Shown one piece after another: positions 8,640 to 17,808 of a DNA stretch of 64,000 nt; position 1 is the stretch's first letter, and each line of letters opens with the position of its first letter. Where the stretch lies: contig JAFKKN010000005.1 in NCBI GenBank assembly GCA_017305535.1, positions 124,001 through 188,000 on the forward strand, given 5' to 3'. Made by a program: the position numbers and the translations under genes. The notes beneath the pieces are model-generated. The model was given only the letters and a program-made list of their open reading frames with translations. It did no database searches and was not told the DNA's origin. This DNA comes from Hyphomicrobiales bacterium (GTDB lineage Bacteria; Pseudomonadota; Alphaproteobacteria; Rhizobiales; Xanthobacteraceae).

Positions 8640-9056
8640 ATGCTGAAGGAATTCCGCGAATTTGCCATGAAGGGCAACGTCGTCGATCTCGCCGTTGCCG
8701 TGATCATCGGCGCGGCGTTCGGCGCGATCGTTAATTCGATGGTTGCCGATATCATCATGCCGATCATCGGTGCGGTTACCGGCGGTCTCGATTTCTCGAA
8801 CTACTTTACCGGGCTGTCGTCACACGTCACCGCCGGCAATCTCGCGGACGCCAAGAAGCAGGGTGCGGTGCTGGCCTGGGGTAACTTCCTTACGCTGACA
8901 CTGAATTTTCTTATCATCGCCTGGGTATTGTTCATCGTGGTGCGGCTGATGAACTCGATGAAGAAGAAGGACACCGCTGCGCCGGCCGCGCCGCCGGAGC
9001 CATCCGACGAGGTCAAGTTGTTGACCGAAATTCGTGATCTGCTGAAGAAGAGCTGA
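8640..9056 (+). CDS. mscL: Large-conductance mechanosensitive channel
   Basis: The 138-residue inner membrane protein forms a homopentameric tension-gated pore that releases solutes on hypo-osmotic shock. The N-terminus [24 protein letters not shown] is the conserved S1 helix and TM1 start; TM1 runs about 15-40 and TM2 ([19 protein letters not shown]) about 82-101. A charged C-terminal bundle helix ([14 protein letters not shown]) ends the protein. The periplasmic loop (about 45-80) is somewhat longer than in E. coli and contains [27 protein letters not shown] precedes the ATG. It lies between dapA and smpB in the same direction. Confidence 0.96.
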   Translation: MLKEFREFAMKGNVVDLAVAVIIGAAFGAIVNSMVADIIMPIIGAVTGGLDFSNYFTGLSSHVTAGNLADAKKQGAVLAWGNFLTLTLNFLIIAWVLFIVVRLMNSMKKKDTAAPAAPPEPSDEVKLLTEIRDLLKKS

Positions 9057-9061
9057 AGCGA

Positions 9062-9090
9062 GGCGCCCGCAACGGGCGCTGTCGTTTGTT
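9062..9090 (+). terminator. Putative terminator after mscL
   Basis: GCGCCCG-CAA-CGGGCGC forms a perfect seven-pair stem (9063-9079), followed by a loose T-rich stretch TGTCGTTTGTT. It lies just after the mscL stop and would separate mscL from smpB. The weak T tract lowers confidence. Confidence 0.5.
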
Positions 9091-9119
9091 AGGGGCAGCG
9101 CCCAAAGGGGCTTGTACAC

Positions 9120-9593
9120 ATGCCGGAGAAGAACGAGCGCGCCATCAAGGTCGTCGCGGAAAACCGCAAGGCGCGCTTCAACTACGCGATCGAAGACACT
9201 GTCGAGGCGGGTATTTCGCTGACCGGCACTGAGGTCAAGTCGATCCGTAACGGCAAAACGACAATCGCGGAATCCTATGCCGATCCCAAGGGCGGCGAGA
9301 TATGGCTGATCAACGCCAACATTCCCGAGTATTTGCAGGCCAATCGCTTCAACCATGAGCCGAAGCGACCGCGCAAGCTGCTGCTCCACAAAAAGGAGAT
9401 CAACAAGCTGGCGGGCGCGGTGGAGCGCAACGGTATGACGCTGATTCCGCTCAAGCTGTATTTCAACGAGCGAGGGCGCGCCAAACTCCTGCTTGGGCTG
9501 GCCAAGGGCAAGAAGCTGCACGACAAGCGCGAGACCGAGAAGAAGCGCGACTGGAATCGCGAGAAGGGTCGCTTGATGCGGGCGCGGGGATAA
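9120..9593 (+). CDS. smpB: SsrA-binding protein SmpB
   Basis: The 157-residue RNA-binding protein escorts alanyl-tmRNA to stalled ribosomes for trans-translation. The OB-fold signature is present: [51 protein letters not shown]. The C-terminal basic tail ([26 protein letters not shown]) is the part that mimics codon-anticodon pairing in the decoding centre. Length and tail are normal for the family. The partner tmRNA gene, which is two-piece in alphaproteobacteria, was not found in this window. GGGGCTTGTACAC precedes the ATG and gives only a weak ribosome binding site. Confidence 0.97.
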   Translation: MPEKNERAIKVVAENRKARFNYAIEDTVEAGISLTGTEVKSIRNGKTTIAESYADPKGGEIWLINANIPEYLQANRFNHEPKRPRKLLLHKKEINKLAGAVERNGMTLIPLKLYFNERGRAKLLLGLAKGKKLHDKRETEKKRDWNREKGRLMRARG

Positions 9594-9620
9594 CGCGCAA
9601 CCTTCGGAGGATCGATTGAT

Positions 9621-10196
9621 ATGAATCAGAACGATCTGTTGGCCGTCGACTGGAGCAAGATTCCCGCGCCGCAGGATGACGGTGCTGCGCGACATCTGAT
9701 CGGGTTGGCGTTGCCGCCTGTCGGCCTGCTCGCCACCAACGACACCATGGTGACGTTAGCCGAATTATCCGGGCGCACAGTCGTGTTCGGTTATCCGCGT
9801 ACCGGCGAGCCGGGCAAGATCGCGCTTGTCGATGACTGGGATATGATTCCAGGCGCGCGCGGATGCACGCCGCAAACTTGCGCGTTCCGCGATCTGTTCG
9901 CCGATCTGAAAGCCGCCGGCGCGCAGCATGTGTTCGGTCTGTCGACGCAGAGCAATGCCTATCAGAGTGAGATGGCCGGGCGACTGCATCTGCCGTTTCC
10001 GGTGTTGTCGGATGAATCGCTCGAACTGACCCGCGCGCTCGATCTGCCGACCATGGAGGTCGCGGGTCTGATAATGATCAAGCGGCTGGCGCTGATCGTC
10101 GACGACGGGCGCATCACGCATGTGTTCTATCCGGTGTTTCCGCCGGATCGGAATGCGGGTGACGTATTGGCGTGGCTGAAGGCCAACCCGCGATAG
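9621..10196 (+). CDS. Peroxiredoxin (BCP/PrxQ-like)
   Basis: The 191-residue thioredoxin-fold protein is likely a thiol peroxidase reducing H2O2 or organic hydroperoxides. After TMVTLAELSGRTVVFGYPRTGEPG, which occupies the position of the usual VVLFFYP strand, comes GARGCTPQTCAFRD: Cys82 at the peroxidatic position and Cys87 five residues on, the CTxQTC arrangement of atypical two-Cys BCP/PrxQ enzymes. VFGLSTQSNAYQSEMAGRLHLPFPVLSDESLELTRAL is the conserved middle of the AhpC/TSA fold. GGAGGA precedes the ATG by seven bases. It is 27 bp behind smpB and possibly cotranscribed. The physiological reductant is not apparent. Confidence 0.85.
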   Translation: MNQNDLLAVDWSKIPAPQDDGAARHLIGLALPPVGLLATNDTMVTLAELSGRTVVFGYPRTGEPGKIALVDDWDMIPGARGCTPQTCAFRDLFADLKAAGAQHVFGLSTQSNAYQSEMAGRLHLPFPVLSDESLELTRALDLPTMEVAGLIMIKRLALIVDDGRITHVFYPVFPPDRNAGDVLAWLKANPR

Positions 10197-10219
10197 CACG
10201 GCAGCTCAGCCCAAATCAT

Positions 10220-10921
10220 TTAATCCAAGTCCGCGCGGACTTTGGCGAACACGCTTTCGAACATCGCAGGCGTCAGCACGCCGGTATTGGTGTTGTAACG
10301 CGAGCAATGATAGCTGTCGTAGAGCTTCACCGCGCCGGCATCATGCACGGCACCATGCGCAAACGGCGCGGCTGCGGCGCGAAGATCGAGCGCTTTCACC
10401 GTCGAGTCATGCGCGACGCGCCCCAACGCGACGATCGCGCGCACCCGTGGCATGTCCGCGAGCGTTGCGTTGAGAAACTGCCGGCAGGTACGGATTTCGA
10501 TCGGTAACGGCTTGTTTTGTGGCGGCACGCAACGCACCGCATTGCTGATGCGGCAATCGATGAGCGTCAGGCCATCGTCCGGGCGCGCCTGATAGACGCC
10601 TTTGGCGAAGCCGAACGCGATCAGCGTTGCATAGAGCAGGTCGCCGGCATAATCGCCGGTGAAGGGGCGGCCAGTGCGGTTGGCGCCCTGCAATCCGGGC
10701 GCCAATCCCACGATCAGCAGCGCGGCGTTCCGATCGCCGAACGATTGCACCGGCGCGTTGTGCCAGCCGGGCTCGCGCGCGCGGATAGTTTCGCGGAATT
10801 CGACCAGTCGAGGGCAGAGCGGGCAATCCCGCTCCGGCTCGGGGTGATTGGCGATGGCAGTCGCCGCGCTGGATTGCGATCGAGATGCGGACGCGGATCT
10901 AGTCCTCGAAGTCGTCGTCAT
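10220..10921 (-). CDS. Type 5 uracil-DNA glycosylase (UdgB-like)
   Basis: The 233-residue base-excision repair enzyme removes uracil and related deaminated bases from DNA. CPLCPRL (Cys33, Cys36) begins a 4Fe-4S cluster site, with further cysteines in IDCRISNAVRC and EIRTCRQF. The active-site loop is GLAPGLQGANRTGRPFTGD, close to the GLAPG..GANRTGR motif of family 5; HCSRYNTNTG near the end is the second catalytic segment. In family 5 the usual catalytic Asp/Asn position is occupied by Ala, as here. The ATG at 10921 overlaps the 3' end of the upstream NYN gene by 23 bp, suggesting coupling; a start 15 codons upstream is possible but lies deeper inside that gene. Confidence 0.9.
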   Translation of the reverse strand: MTTTSRTRSASASRSQSSAATAIANHPEPERDCPLCPRLVEFRETIRAREPGWHNAPVQSFGDRNAALLIVGLAPGLQGANRTGRPFTGDYAGDLLYATLIAFGFAKGVYQARPDDGLTLIDCRISNAVRCVPPQNKPLPIEIRTCRQFLNATLADMPRVRAIVALGRVAHDSTVKALDLRAAAAPFAHGAVHDAGAVKLYDSYHCSRYNTNTGVLTPAMFESVFAKVRADLD

Positions 10922-11525
10922 TGTTTCGTGCGGGGACGGGGCTGCGTTGAAGGAACTGCGGCGCATGATGGCGAGGCTCGCGCGGAGCAGGCCGCTCGGA
11001 GGGATCGCGCCCGAGTTTCGATTGCAACTCCATCAGATCCGTAAAAACGTCCGCTTGCCGGCGCAACTCGTCGGCGATCATCGGCGGCTGGCTGGTGATG
11101 GTGGACACCACCGTCACCCGAACGCCGCGTCGCTGCATTGCCTCGACGAGCGAACGGAAATCGCCGTCGCCGGAAAACAGCACCATCTGGTCGATGTGCT
11201 CAGCCAGTTCCATGGCATCGACGGCCAACTCGATGTCCATGTTGCCTTTGACCTTGCGGCGGCCGCTGGCGTCGATGAATTCCTTGGTGGCCTTCGTGAC
11301 CACGGTATAGCCATTGTAGTCGAGCCAATCGATCAAGGGGCGGATCGAGGAATACTCTTGATCTTCAATGATTGCAGTGTAATAAAATGCACGTAAAAGT
11401 GTACCGCGACTCTGAAATTCTTTCAGTAAGCGTTTGTAATCGATGTCGAAGCCGAGCGTCTTGGCGGTAGCGTAAAGGTTGGCCCCGTCAATAAAGAGCG
11501 CAATCTTGCTGGATTCAGATGACAT
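10899..11525 (-). CDS. NYN (PIN-like) domain protein, LabA/DUF88 type
   Basis: The 208-residue protein carries a NYN domain over roughly 7-160. Acidic metal-binding positions are visible: FIDGANL (Asp13, Asn16), KGNMDIELAVDAM and LFSGDGDF, the pattern of PIN-like Mg2+ nucleases. Substrates for bacterial LabA-like members are mostly unknown; RNA cleavage is the family-level expectation. The tail after about residue 165 (PSERPAPREPRHHAPQF, NNDDDFED) is disordered, Pro/Arg-rich with an acidic end. It is divergent from rpoZ and overlaps the downstream uracil-DNA glycosylase, a pairing that seems conserved in relatives. Confidence 0.88.
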   Translation of the reverse strand: MSSESSKIALFIDGANLYATAKTLGFDIDYKRLLKEFQSRGTLLRAFYYTAIIEDQEYSSIRPLIDWLDYNGYTVVTKATKEFIDASGRRKVKGNMDIELAVDAMELAEHIDQMVLFSGDGDFRSLVEAMQRRGVRVTVVSTITSQPPMIADELRRQADVFTDLMELQSKLGRDPSERPAPREPRHHAPQFLQRSPVPARNNDDDFED

Positions 11526-11854
11526 AAGTCTCTCGCGATTGTTTCATGTTTTTGGCGCTAGCCCGAAAGAGCCTTTGCGCGTGGCAGAAGGAAGGCACCG
11601 ACGATTCGTTTAACGTCATCGGTGAAGTGGGCTCAAGCGATAAATCCCTGAGAGCGACTCGAAGGTCTTAATGGGACAATGAAGCGGTTTCTTGGTGCCA
11701 GCGCAACCCGGCCCTCGCGGGTGTACATAGGACGGAGCTGCGGACTGTGCCAATGAGGCAAAATGCAGATTTGACCTTGCGAAACCGGCGGAGGCCATAT
11801 ACCTACTGCGGGCATTCAGCCACATTCAACCCCCTGTAAGCGGAGCGGCAGTTC
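11526..11854. promoter_or_regulatory. Divergent NYN/rpoZ intergenic region
   Basis: The 329 bp contain no gene I can support; minus-strand frames at 11616-11825 lack a ribosome binding site and family resemblance. The region must carry promoters for both flanking genes, but I see no unambiguous -35/-10 pair. GCGGAG lies before the rpoZ ATG. Confidence 0.35.
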
Positions 11855-12247
11855 ATGGCGCGCGTCACCGTTGAAGATTGCATTGATAAGGTCGACAACC
11901 GGTTCGATCTGGTTCTGCTGGCCGCGCATCGGGCACGCATGATCTCGTCGGGTGCGCAGCTCACGATTGATCGCGACAACGACAAGAACCCGGTCGTGTC
12001 GTTGCGCGAGATTGCCGATCAGACAATTTCGCCAGAAGATCTCAAGGAAGAGCTGGTTCACTCCTTGCAGAAATTTGTCGAGGTCGATGAGCCGGAGCCG
12101 GATACGGTTCCGCTGATCGGTTCCGCTGGCGCGAGCGTCGATGCCGACGACACCGAGGTGGCTGTCGAGCGCATGACCGAAGAAGAGCTTCTGAAGGGGC
12201 TGGAAGGCTTGGCTCCTCCGGAGGAGCGCCCCGAGGAGGACGAATAG
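11855..12247 (+). CDS. rpoZ: RNA polymerase subunit omega
   Basis: The 130-residue omega subunit assists beta-prime folding and RNA polymerase assembly. [34 protein letters not shown] is diagnostic, with [14 protein letters not shown] after it. Typical alphaproteobacterial length is 110-135; the C-terminal half ([16 protein letters not shown]) is acidic and probably disordered. It is followed by a strong terminator and then rsh, the common rpoZ-rsh order. Omega forms part of the ppGpp-binding site in enterobacterial RNA polymerase, which makes the pairing with the ppGpp synthetase sensible. Confidence 0.96.
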   Translation: MARVTVEDCIDKVDNRFDLVLLAAHRARMISSGAQLTIDRDNDKNPVVSLREIADQTISPEDLKEELVHSLQKFVEVDEPEPDTVPLIGSAGASVDADDTEVAVERMTEEELLKGLEGLAPPEERPEEDE

Positions 12248-12289
12248 TCCTGAGGCGGCCCGACTGGCTTCCTGTTCTACGATTTTTTG

Positions 12290-12320
12290 AAAAGCCCGGG
12301 TGCAACCGCCCGGGCTTTTG
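12290..12320 (+). terminator. Rho-independent terminator after rpoZ
   Basis: AAAAGCCCGGG (12290-12300) pairs with CCCGGGCTTTT (12309-12319) around an eight-base loop; the T run is part of the stem end. It separates rpoZ from rsh, implying a separate rsh promoter downstream. Confidence 0.88.
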
Positions 12321-12406
12321 CTTTTGTTGACATTTTTTAGCGCTATGATGGCGTTAAGGCGACGAGGACCGGCCGCCCATGGTCTATCCGAGCCTGGTCC
12401 GTTCGT

Positions 12407-14752
12407 GTGCCGCCGGCATTGGAACCGGCGCGGGTGGGGCTTGAGAGCGTGATTGCGTATTGGCGCCGCAATATGCGGCAAGTGCAGCCTACAGCCGAAG
12501 AAGCAGCGGCTCCTGTTGCGTCGCCTGCCGTGGAGGCGCAGAAGCCGGCCAAGCCGCCGCGCTCCCAGATGATGCGGCAATACGATCTGGTTGAGCGGGT
12601 CCGCTCCTACAACCCGAACACCAACGAAGATTTGCTGAATCAGGCCTACGTCTACGCCATGAAAGCCCATGGCGAGCAGAAGCGCGCCTCCGGTGATCCG
12701 TATTTCTCGCACCCCCTCGAAGTCGCGGCGATCCTCACCAACCTGAAGCTGGACGATGCCACCATCGTTGCCGCGCTGTTGCACGACACCATCGAGGATA
12801 CGGACGCGACGCGGGCCGAGATCGACAGCCTGTTCGGCTCCAAGATCGGCGCGCTGGTCGAGGGGTTGACCAAACTGAAGCGCCTCGAACTGGTATCGCG
12901 CGAAGCCAAGCAAGCGGAGAATCTCCGCAAGCTGCTGCTGGCGATTTCGGATGACGTCCGCGTCCTGCTCGTCAAGCTCGCGGACCGCCTGCACAACATG
13001 CGGACGATGGAGTTCATGCCGCCGGCATCGCGCCAGCGCATTGCCGAGGAGACGCTCGATATCTATGCGCCGCTCGCCGGACGCATGGGTATGCAGGAGA
13101 TGCGCGAGGAACTGGAGGATCTGTCGTTCCAGACACTCGATCCCGAAGCCTATGCAGTGGTGATGCAGCGGCTCGATGAATTAGCCGACCGCAACCGCAA
13201 CCTGATCGAGGAGATCGAGAGCGAACTCTCGGCCAAGCTCGCGAGCAAGGGCATGACCGCGCGAGTTGTCGGACGTCGCAAGCGGCCGTTTTCGATCTGG
13301 ACCAAGATGGAGCGCAAGTCGGTCGGCTTCGAACAGTTGTCGGATATCTTCGGATTTCGTGTCGTGCTCGGCGATGTCGAGGCGTGTTATCGCGCGGTCG
13401 GCATCGTTCACACCACTTGGCCGGTGGTGCCCGGGCGCTTCAAGGATTACATCTCGACGCCGAAGCAGAACGACTATCGCTCGATCCACACCACGGTGAT
13501 CGGTCCCGGTAATCAGCGCGTCGAGTTGCAGATTCGTACCGAGGACATGGACCAGATCGCCGAATACGGCATCGCGGCGCACGCGCTCTACAAGGACGGA
13601 ATGGGGACGCCGACCGATCTGGTCAAACGCGAGTCGAATGCTTTCGCGTGGCTGCGTCACACCATCAACATGCTGTCGGAGAGCGCCAATCCCGAAGAGT
13701 TTCTCGAGCATACCAAGCTGGAGCTATTCCACGATCAGGTGTTCTGCTTCACGCCGAAGGGCAAGTTGATCGCGTTGCCGCGTCAGGCCAACGTGATCGA
13801 CTTCGCTTATGCGGTGCATACCGACGTTGGCAACAGTGCTGTGGGCTGCAAGATCAACGGCAAGTTTGCACCGCTGTCGTCGGAATTGCAGAACGGCGAC
13901 GAGGTTGAGGTGTTGACGTCGAGCGTGCAGACGGCGCCGCCGTCGGCCTGGGAAACGCTCGCGGTGACTGGCAAGGCGCGTGCCGCGATCCGACGCGCCA
14001 CGCGTACTGCGGTGAAGGGACAATATGCAACGCTCGGCCGACGTATTGTCGAGCGCCTGTTCACCCGCGCGAAGATTGAATACGCCGACGATAAATTGAA
14101 GGGCGCGCTGCCGCGGCTGGCGCGCGCCTCGATCGAGGACGTGATGGCGTCGGTCGGACGCGGGGAGATGAAGGCGTCCGATGTCGCGCGCGCCATGTAT
14201 CCGGATTACAAGGAAGAGCGCGTCAACCGCTTCGGTGAGAAGAAGAGTCTCGCGGTCAAACTGAAACTGCGTTCGCCGAAAGAGCCCGTCCGCGTGCCGG
14301 CCGCGATTCCGATCCGCGGATTGCGATCGGATTTGCCGATCAAGTTCGCGCCCAATGGCGGCGCGGTCCCGGGTGACCGCATCGTCGGCATCGTATCGCC
14401 GGGAGAGGGCATCACGATCTATCCGATCCAGTCGCCGGCGCTGAAGGATTTCGAAGAGGAGCCGGAGCGTTGGCTCGACGTGCGGTGGGACGTGGATGAA
14501 TCGACGCCGCAGCGTTTCCCGGCGCGGTTGTTCGTCGAGAACGTCAACGAGCCGGGCAGTCTGGCGCAGATCGCGACCGTGATCGCCGAGCACGATGGTA
14601 ATATCGACAACATCGGCATGTTTCGGCGCTCTCCCGATTTCACGGAGCTGACCATCGATCTTGAGGTCTATGATCTGAAACACCTCAGCGCTATCATCGC
14701 GCAGTTGCGCGCGAAGTCGGTCGTCTCCAAGGTCGAGCGCGTCAATGGTTAA
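12407..14752 (+). CDS. rsh: Bifunctional (p)ppGpp synthetase/hydrolase (Rel/SpoT homologue)
   Basis: About 780 residues with all four RSH domains. The HD hydrolase has [18 protein letters not shown] and [11 protein letters not shown]. The synthetase has [43 protein letters not shown] and [11 protein letters not shown] follows ([26 protein letters not shown]), then a C-terminal ACT domain ([23 protein letters not shown]). RFKD matches the RXKD motif of bifunctional enzymes, not the EXDD motif of synthetase-only RelA, so it should both make and degrade ppGpp. The start is uncertain: GTG at 12407, ATG at 12473 and ATG at 12566 are in frame, the last right before the HD domain; none has a strong ribosome binding site. 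Confidence 0.95.
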   Translation: MPPALEPARVGLESVIAYWRRNMRQVQPTAEEAAAPVASPAVEAQKPAKPPRSQMMRQYDLVERVRSYNPNTNEDLLNQAYVYAMKAHGEQKRASGDPYFSHPLEVAAILTNLKLDDATIVAALLHDTIEDTDATRAEIDSLFGSKIGALVEGLTKLKRLELVSREAKQAENLRKLLLAISDDVRVLLVKLADRLHNMRTMEFMPPASRQRIAEETLDIYAPLAGRMGMQEMREELEDLSFQTLDPEAYAVVMQRLDELADRNRNLIEEIESELSAKLASKGMTARVVGRRKRPFSIWTKMERKSVGFEQLSDIFGFRVVLGDVEACYRAVGIVHTTWPVVPGRFKDYISTPKQNDYRSIHTTVIGPGNQRVELQIRTEDMDQIAEYGIAAHALYKDGMGTPTDLVKRESNAFAWLRHTINMLSESANPEEFLEHTKLELFHDQVFCFTPKGKLIALPRQANVIDFAYAVHTDVGNSAVGCKINGKFAPLSSELQNGDEVEVLTSSVQTAPPSAWETLAVTGKARAAIRRATRTAVKGQYATLGRRIVERLFTRAKIEYADDKLKGALPRLARASIEDVMASVGRGEMKASDVARAMYPDYKEERVNRFGEKKSLAVKLKLRSPKEPVRVPAAIPIRGLRSDLPIKFAPNGGAVPGDRIVGIVSPGEGITIYPIQSPALKDFEEEPERWLDVRWDVDESTPQRFPARLFVENVNEPGSLAQIATVIAEHDGNIDNIGMFRRSPDFTELTIDLEVYDLKHLSAIIAQLRAKSVVSKVERVNG

Positions 14753-14781
14753 TTCTTCCTCGGTCTTCCCGCGAGTTTGCC

Positions 14782-15546
14782 ATGTCTCAATCCGCCCTTC
14801 GCCTCGGGGTCAACGTCGATCATGTCGCTACGCTGCGCAACGCGCGCGGCGGTGAGCGGCCCGATCCGGTTCGCGCCGCACTGGCCGCAATTGAAGCCGG
14901 CGCCGATGGCATCACGGCGCATCTACGGGAGGATCGCCGCCATATCCGCGACAGCGACATGGCGCGATTGAAGGCGGAGATTTCCAAGCCGCTCAATTTC
15001 GAGATGGCCGCGACCGACGAGATGCAACGCATCGCGCTCGCCACCATGCCGCACGCGGTCTGTCTGGTGCCGGAGCGGCGGATGGAATTGACCACCGAGG
15101 GTGGGCTCGATGTCGTTGGGCAACGCGAGCCGCTTGCGCCCTACATCGCGCGCTTCAACGACGCCGGCATTCGCACGTCGCTGTTCATCGCCGCCGATCC
15201 GGCGCAGATCGAGATGGCCGCGAAGTTGAAGGCACCGGTGATCGAGCTTCATACCGGCGCATGGTGTGATGCGGTGACGGATGGTGATCGTGCCAAGGCA
15301 GATCGCGAATGGCAACGTATCGTTACCGGCGCGAAGCTCGCGGGCGATGCAGGGCTTGAGGTTCACGCCGGCCACGGATTGGACTACGCCACCACCGAGA
15401 CCATTGCGACGCTACCTCAGATCATGGAGTTGAATATCGGTTACTTCATGATGGGGGAGGCGCTGTTCGTGGGGCTTCCGGAAACGGTCCGGCAGATGCG
15501 CGCCGCGATGCAGCGCGGTCGGGTGCGCATCGGGACGTCCGCATGA
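14782..15546 (+). CDS. pdxJ: Pyridoxine 5'-phosphate synthase
   Basis: The 254-residue TIM-barrel enzyme joins 3-amino-2-oxopropyl phosphate and deoxyxylulose 5-phosphate to make pyridoxine 5'-phosphate, the last ring-forming step of DXP-dependent vitamin B6 synthesis. Signatures are [17 protein letters not shown] at the N-terminus, [35 protein letters not shown] and the phosphate-binding GHGLDYATT. Its length is slightly above E. coli PdxJ (243). It overlaps acpS by ATGA, so the two are translationally coupled, a widely conserved pdxJ-acpS pair. Confidence 0.97.
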   Translation: MSQSALRLGVNVDHVATLRNARGGERPDPVRAALAAIEAGADGITAHLREDRRHIRDSDMARLKAEISKPLNFEMAATDEMQRIALATMPHAVCLVPERRMELTTEGGLDVVGQREPLAPYIARFNDAGIRTSLFIAADPAQIEMAAKLKAPVIELHTGAWCDAVTDGDRAKADREWQRIVTGAKLAGDAGLEVHAGHGLDYATTETIATLPQIMELNIGYFMMGEALFVGLPETVRQMRAAMQRGRVRIGTSA

Positions 15547-15959
15547 TTATCGGTATCGGTTCCGATCTGATCGATATCCGGCGGATCGCCAAGGTGATCG
15601 AGCGCCACGGCGAACGTTTTCTCGACCGCATTTTTACCGAGGCCGAACGCGCCAAAGCCGAGCGTCGCGCCAAAAGCGAGAAGATGGTGGTTGCGACCTA
15701 CGCGAAGCGCTTCGCCGCCAAGGAGGCGTGCTCGAAGGCGCTCGGCACTGGAATCCGGCGCGGCGTCTGGTGGCGCGACATGGGGGTGGTCAACCTGCCG
15801 GGCGGGCGGCCGACCATGGAATTGACTGGCGGGGCGCGGGAGCGGCTTGCCATCCTGACCCCGGAGGGGCATGAGGCGCGGATCGACCTCAGCATTACCG
15901 ATGATTGGCCGCTGGCGCAGGCCTTCATCGTGATTTCGGCGGTCCGGCGGGACGATTGA
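15543..15959 (+). CDS. acpS: Holo-[acyl-carrier-protein] synthase
   Basis: The 138-residue phosphopantetheinyl transferase moves 4'-phosphopantetheine from CoA to apo-ACP for fatty acid synthesis. [14 protein letters not shown] holds the Mg2+-binding Asp, and [14 protein letters not shown] holds the conserved Glu and Lys. The trimeric AcpS class (120-140 aa) fits the length. The ATG overlaps the pdxJ stop. The cofactor role ties it to the plsX-fabH genes further along the window, although these are not in one operon. Confidence 0.96.
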   Translation: MIIGIGSDLIDIRRIAKVIERHGERFLDRIFTEAERAKAERRAKSEKMVVATYAKRFAAKEACSKALGTGIRRGVWWRDMGVVNLPGGRPTMELTGGARERLAILTPEGHEARIDLSITDDWPLAQAFIVISAVRRDD

Positions 15960-15982
15960 TGTGATGGCCAAAAACCGTCAAC

Positions 15983-16025
15983 AGAATTAAAAATCAAGAT
16001 ATATCAATATATTATGAACTTTTGA
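15983..16025 (+). promoter_or_regulatory. AT-rich promoter candidate for the lepB operon
   Basis: In a GC-rich genome this stretch is almost pure A/T: TTAAAAATCAAGATATATC, then AATATATTATGAAC, with mirrored ATATAT...ATATAT. TATTAT near 16010-16015 could be a -10. It lies about 210 bp before the lepB start in the only sizeable gap of the pdxJ-era run, so it is the natural promoter site for lepB-rnc-era. Confidence 0.4.
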
Positions 16026-16231
16026 TGGGGCGGTTGATTGCGCGGCCGTCAACAACGGTCTAAAACCCGCGCGGGGTGCTTCGTGGCGGAATTGATCCTG
16101 CGGAATGACCACCACGGGCGGTGGTGCAGGGCGGTTCAAGCGTTCAAAATCGAGCTGGGTTCAGGCGACGCGAACGGTCTCGCCAGGCGAATGCTCATCG
16201 TCGTGCGTGTGACGAGGGAATTGAGAAAGCG

Positions 16232-16990
16232 ATGAGCGTGACTTCAAGCACCAAGAAGGAAAGCGGTTTCGGCGAGACGGTTCGGGTCGTTGTCCATGCC
16301 CTGATTATCGCTCTGGTGATCCGCACTTTCCTGTTTCAGCCCTTTAACATTCCGTCGGGCTCGATGAAGGCCACCCTGCTGGTCGGCGACTATCTGTTCG
16401 TTTCCAAGTACTCCTACGGTTACAGCCATTATTCGATCCCGTTCTCGCCGCCGCTGTTCTCCGGCCGCATTTTCGGCTCCGAGCCCTCACGCGGCGATAT
16501 CGTGGTGTTCCGGCTGCCGAAGGACGACTCGGTCGACTACATCAAGCGCGTGATCGGCTTGCCCGGCGATCGTATCCAGATGCGGGAGGGGCTGCTCTAT
16601 ATCAATGACGTTCCGGTGAAGCGGGAACGTTTGCCCGACTTCGTCGGTGAGGACCCTTGCGGCTCTGGTGCGACTGCCCGCGTGAAGCAGTGGCAGGAGA
16701 CGATGCCGAACGGGGTGACCTACAAGACCCTCGACTGCGTCGACAACGGTTTCTACGACAACACTAATGTCTATACCGTGCCGGCTGGTCACTTCTTCAT
16801 GATGGGCGACAACCGCGACAATTCCACTGACAGTCGTGTGCTTTCGGCGGTCGGCTATGTGCCGCTGGAGAATATCATCGGTCGCGCGCAGATGATTTTC
16901 TTCTCCATCGCCGAGGGCGAGCAAGCCTGGCAAATCTGGCGATGGCCCACCGCGGTCCGGTGGAATCGTCTGTTCACCATTGTGCGATGA
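16232..16990 (+). CDS. lepB: Signal peptidase I
   Basis: The 252-residue inner membrane serine protease cleaves signal peptides from Sec and Tat substrates. One N-terminal TM helix (VVVHALIIALVIRTFLF, about 19-35) is followed by PSGSMKATLL with catalytic Ser44 and YIKRVIGLPGD with general-base Lys105; GHFFMMGDNRDNSTDSR is the conserved box E. The ATG at 16232 directly precedes the TM segment and follows GAGGGAATTGAGAAAG. The frame is open upstream but has no signal-like or conserved sequence. The stop overlaps the rnc start (ATGA), and rnc and era follow, the usual alphaproteobacterial lepB-rnc-era operon. Confidence 0.97.
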   Translation: MSVTSSTKKESGFGETVRVVVHALIIALVIRTFLFQPFNIPSGSMKATLLVGDYLFVSKYSYGYSHYSIPFSPPLFSGRIFGSEPSRGDIVVFRLPKDDSVDYIKRVIGLPGDRIQMREGLLYINDVPVKRERLPDFVGEDPCGSGATARVKQWQETMPNGVTYKTLDCVDNGFYDNTNVYTVPAGHFFMMGDNRDNSTDSRVLSAVGYVPLENIIGRAQMIFFSIAEGEQAWQIWRWPTAVRWNRLFTIVR

Positions 16991-17808
16991 TCGACGAAAC
17001 GGCGGACATCAAGGTCGTTCCGCAGGCTGATGAGGCAAACCCGCCGCCTTCAGCCGATGAGGCGCCCGTGCGCGTCAAGAAGCCGCGCGGGAAAGCGGCC
17101 GCGAAAGCGGCCATGGCGGCAATCGAGGAGCGCATCGGCTATTCATTCAAGGATCCGACGCTGCTTGCCACGGCCTTCACGCACGTTTCCGCGCTGAAAG
17201 CCGCGCGCAATCGCACCGATAGCTATCAGCGGCTGGAATTTCTCGGCGATCACGTGCTCGGTCTGATCGTCTCGGACATGCTCTATCGCGCCTTTCCCAA
17301 GGCGGACGAGGGCGAACTCTCGAAGCGGCTGGCGGACCTCGTGCGCAAGGAAACCTGCGTCGATGTCGCCCGTTCGCTCGGCTTTCTCGATGCGATCAAG
17401 CTCGGTGCCGTTGGCGCCGGAGCGGGCGCGCGATTGCGTAAATCCGTGCTCGGTGACATCTGCGAAGCCGTGATTGGCGCAATCTTCCTGGACGGCGGTT
17501 ATGCCACAGCGGCGAAATTCGTCGAAGCCAATTGGCTGGAGCGGATGCGCAAGCCGCAACGGCCGCTGCGCGATCCCAAGACGGTGTTGCAGGAATGGGC
17601 GCAGGGCAAGGGCTTGCCGGTGCCAGTCTATCGTGAGATCGAGCGAACGGGTCCGCATCACGATCCGCAGTTTCGTGTTGCCGTGGATTTGCCGGGGTTG
17701 ACCTCGGCGGAAGGCACGGGTGGCAGCAAGCGCGTCGCGGAAAAGGCCGCCGCATCGGCGATGCTGGCGAGCGAAGGTGTCAAGGGAAGCAGTCATGGCG
17801 CCGGATAG
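16987..17808 (+). CDS. rnc: Ribonuclease III
   Basis: The 273-residue Mg2+-dependent double-strand RNase processes rRNA precursors and regulatory RNAs. A catalytic domain with YQRLEFLGDHVLG and GDICEAVIGAIFLDGG (metal-binding Glu/Asp) is followed by a dsRNA-binding domain (DPKTVLQEWAQGKGLPVPVYREIERTGPHHDPQF, ending GSKRVAEKAAASAML). Compared with E. coli (226 aa) there is an N-terminal Lys/Ala/Pro-rich extension of about 45 residues, seen also in relatives. The start overlaps the lepB stop (ATGA), and the 3' end overlaps era by 14 bp. Confidence 0.96.
   Translation: MIDETADIKVVPQADEANPPPSADEAPVRVKKPRGKAAAKAAMAAIEERIGYSFKDPTLLATAFTHVSALKAARNRTDSYQRLEFLGDHVLGLIVSDMLYRAFPKADEGELSKRLADLVRKETCVDVARSLGFLDAIKLGAVGAGAGARLRKSVLGDICEAVIGAIFLDGGYATAAKFVEANWLERMRKPQRPLRDPKTVLQEWAQGKGLPVPVYREIERTGPHHDPQFRVAVDLPGLTSAEGTGGSKRVAEKAAASAMLASEGVKGSSHGAG

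Noticed and set aside
9057-9120. Possible tmRNA gene near smpB
   Set aside because: No tRNA-Ala-like ends or tag-encoding reading frame was found near smpB or elsewhere in the larger gaps.
11616-11825. 69-codon minus-strand frame between the NYN gene and rpoZ
   Set aside because: No ribosome binding site, no domain, and overlapping alternative frames; treated as promoter region.
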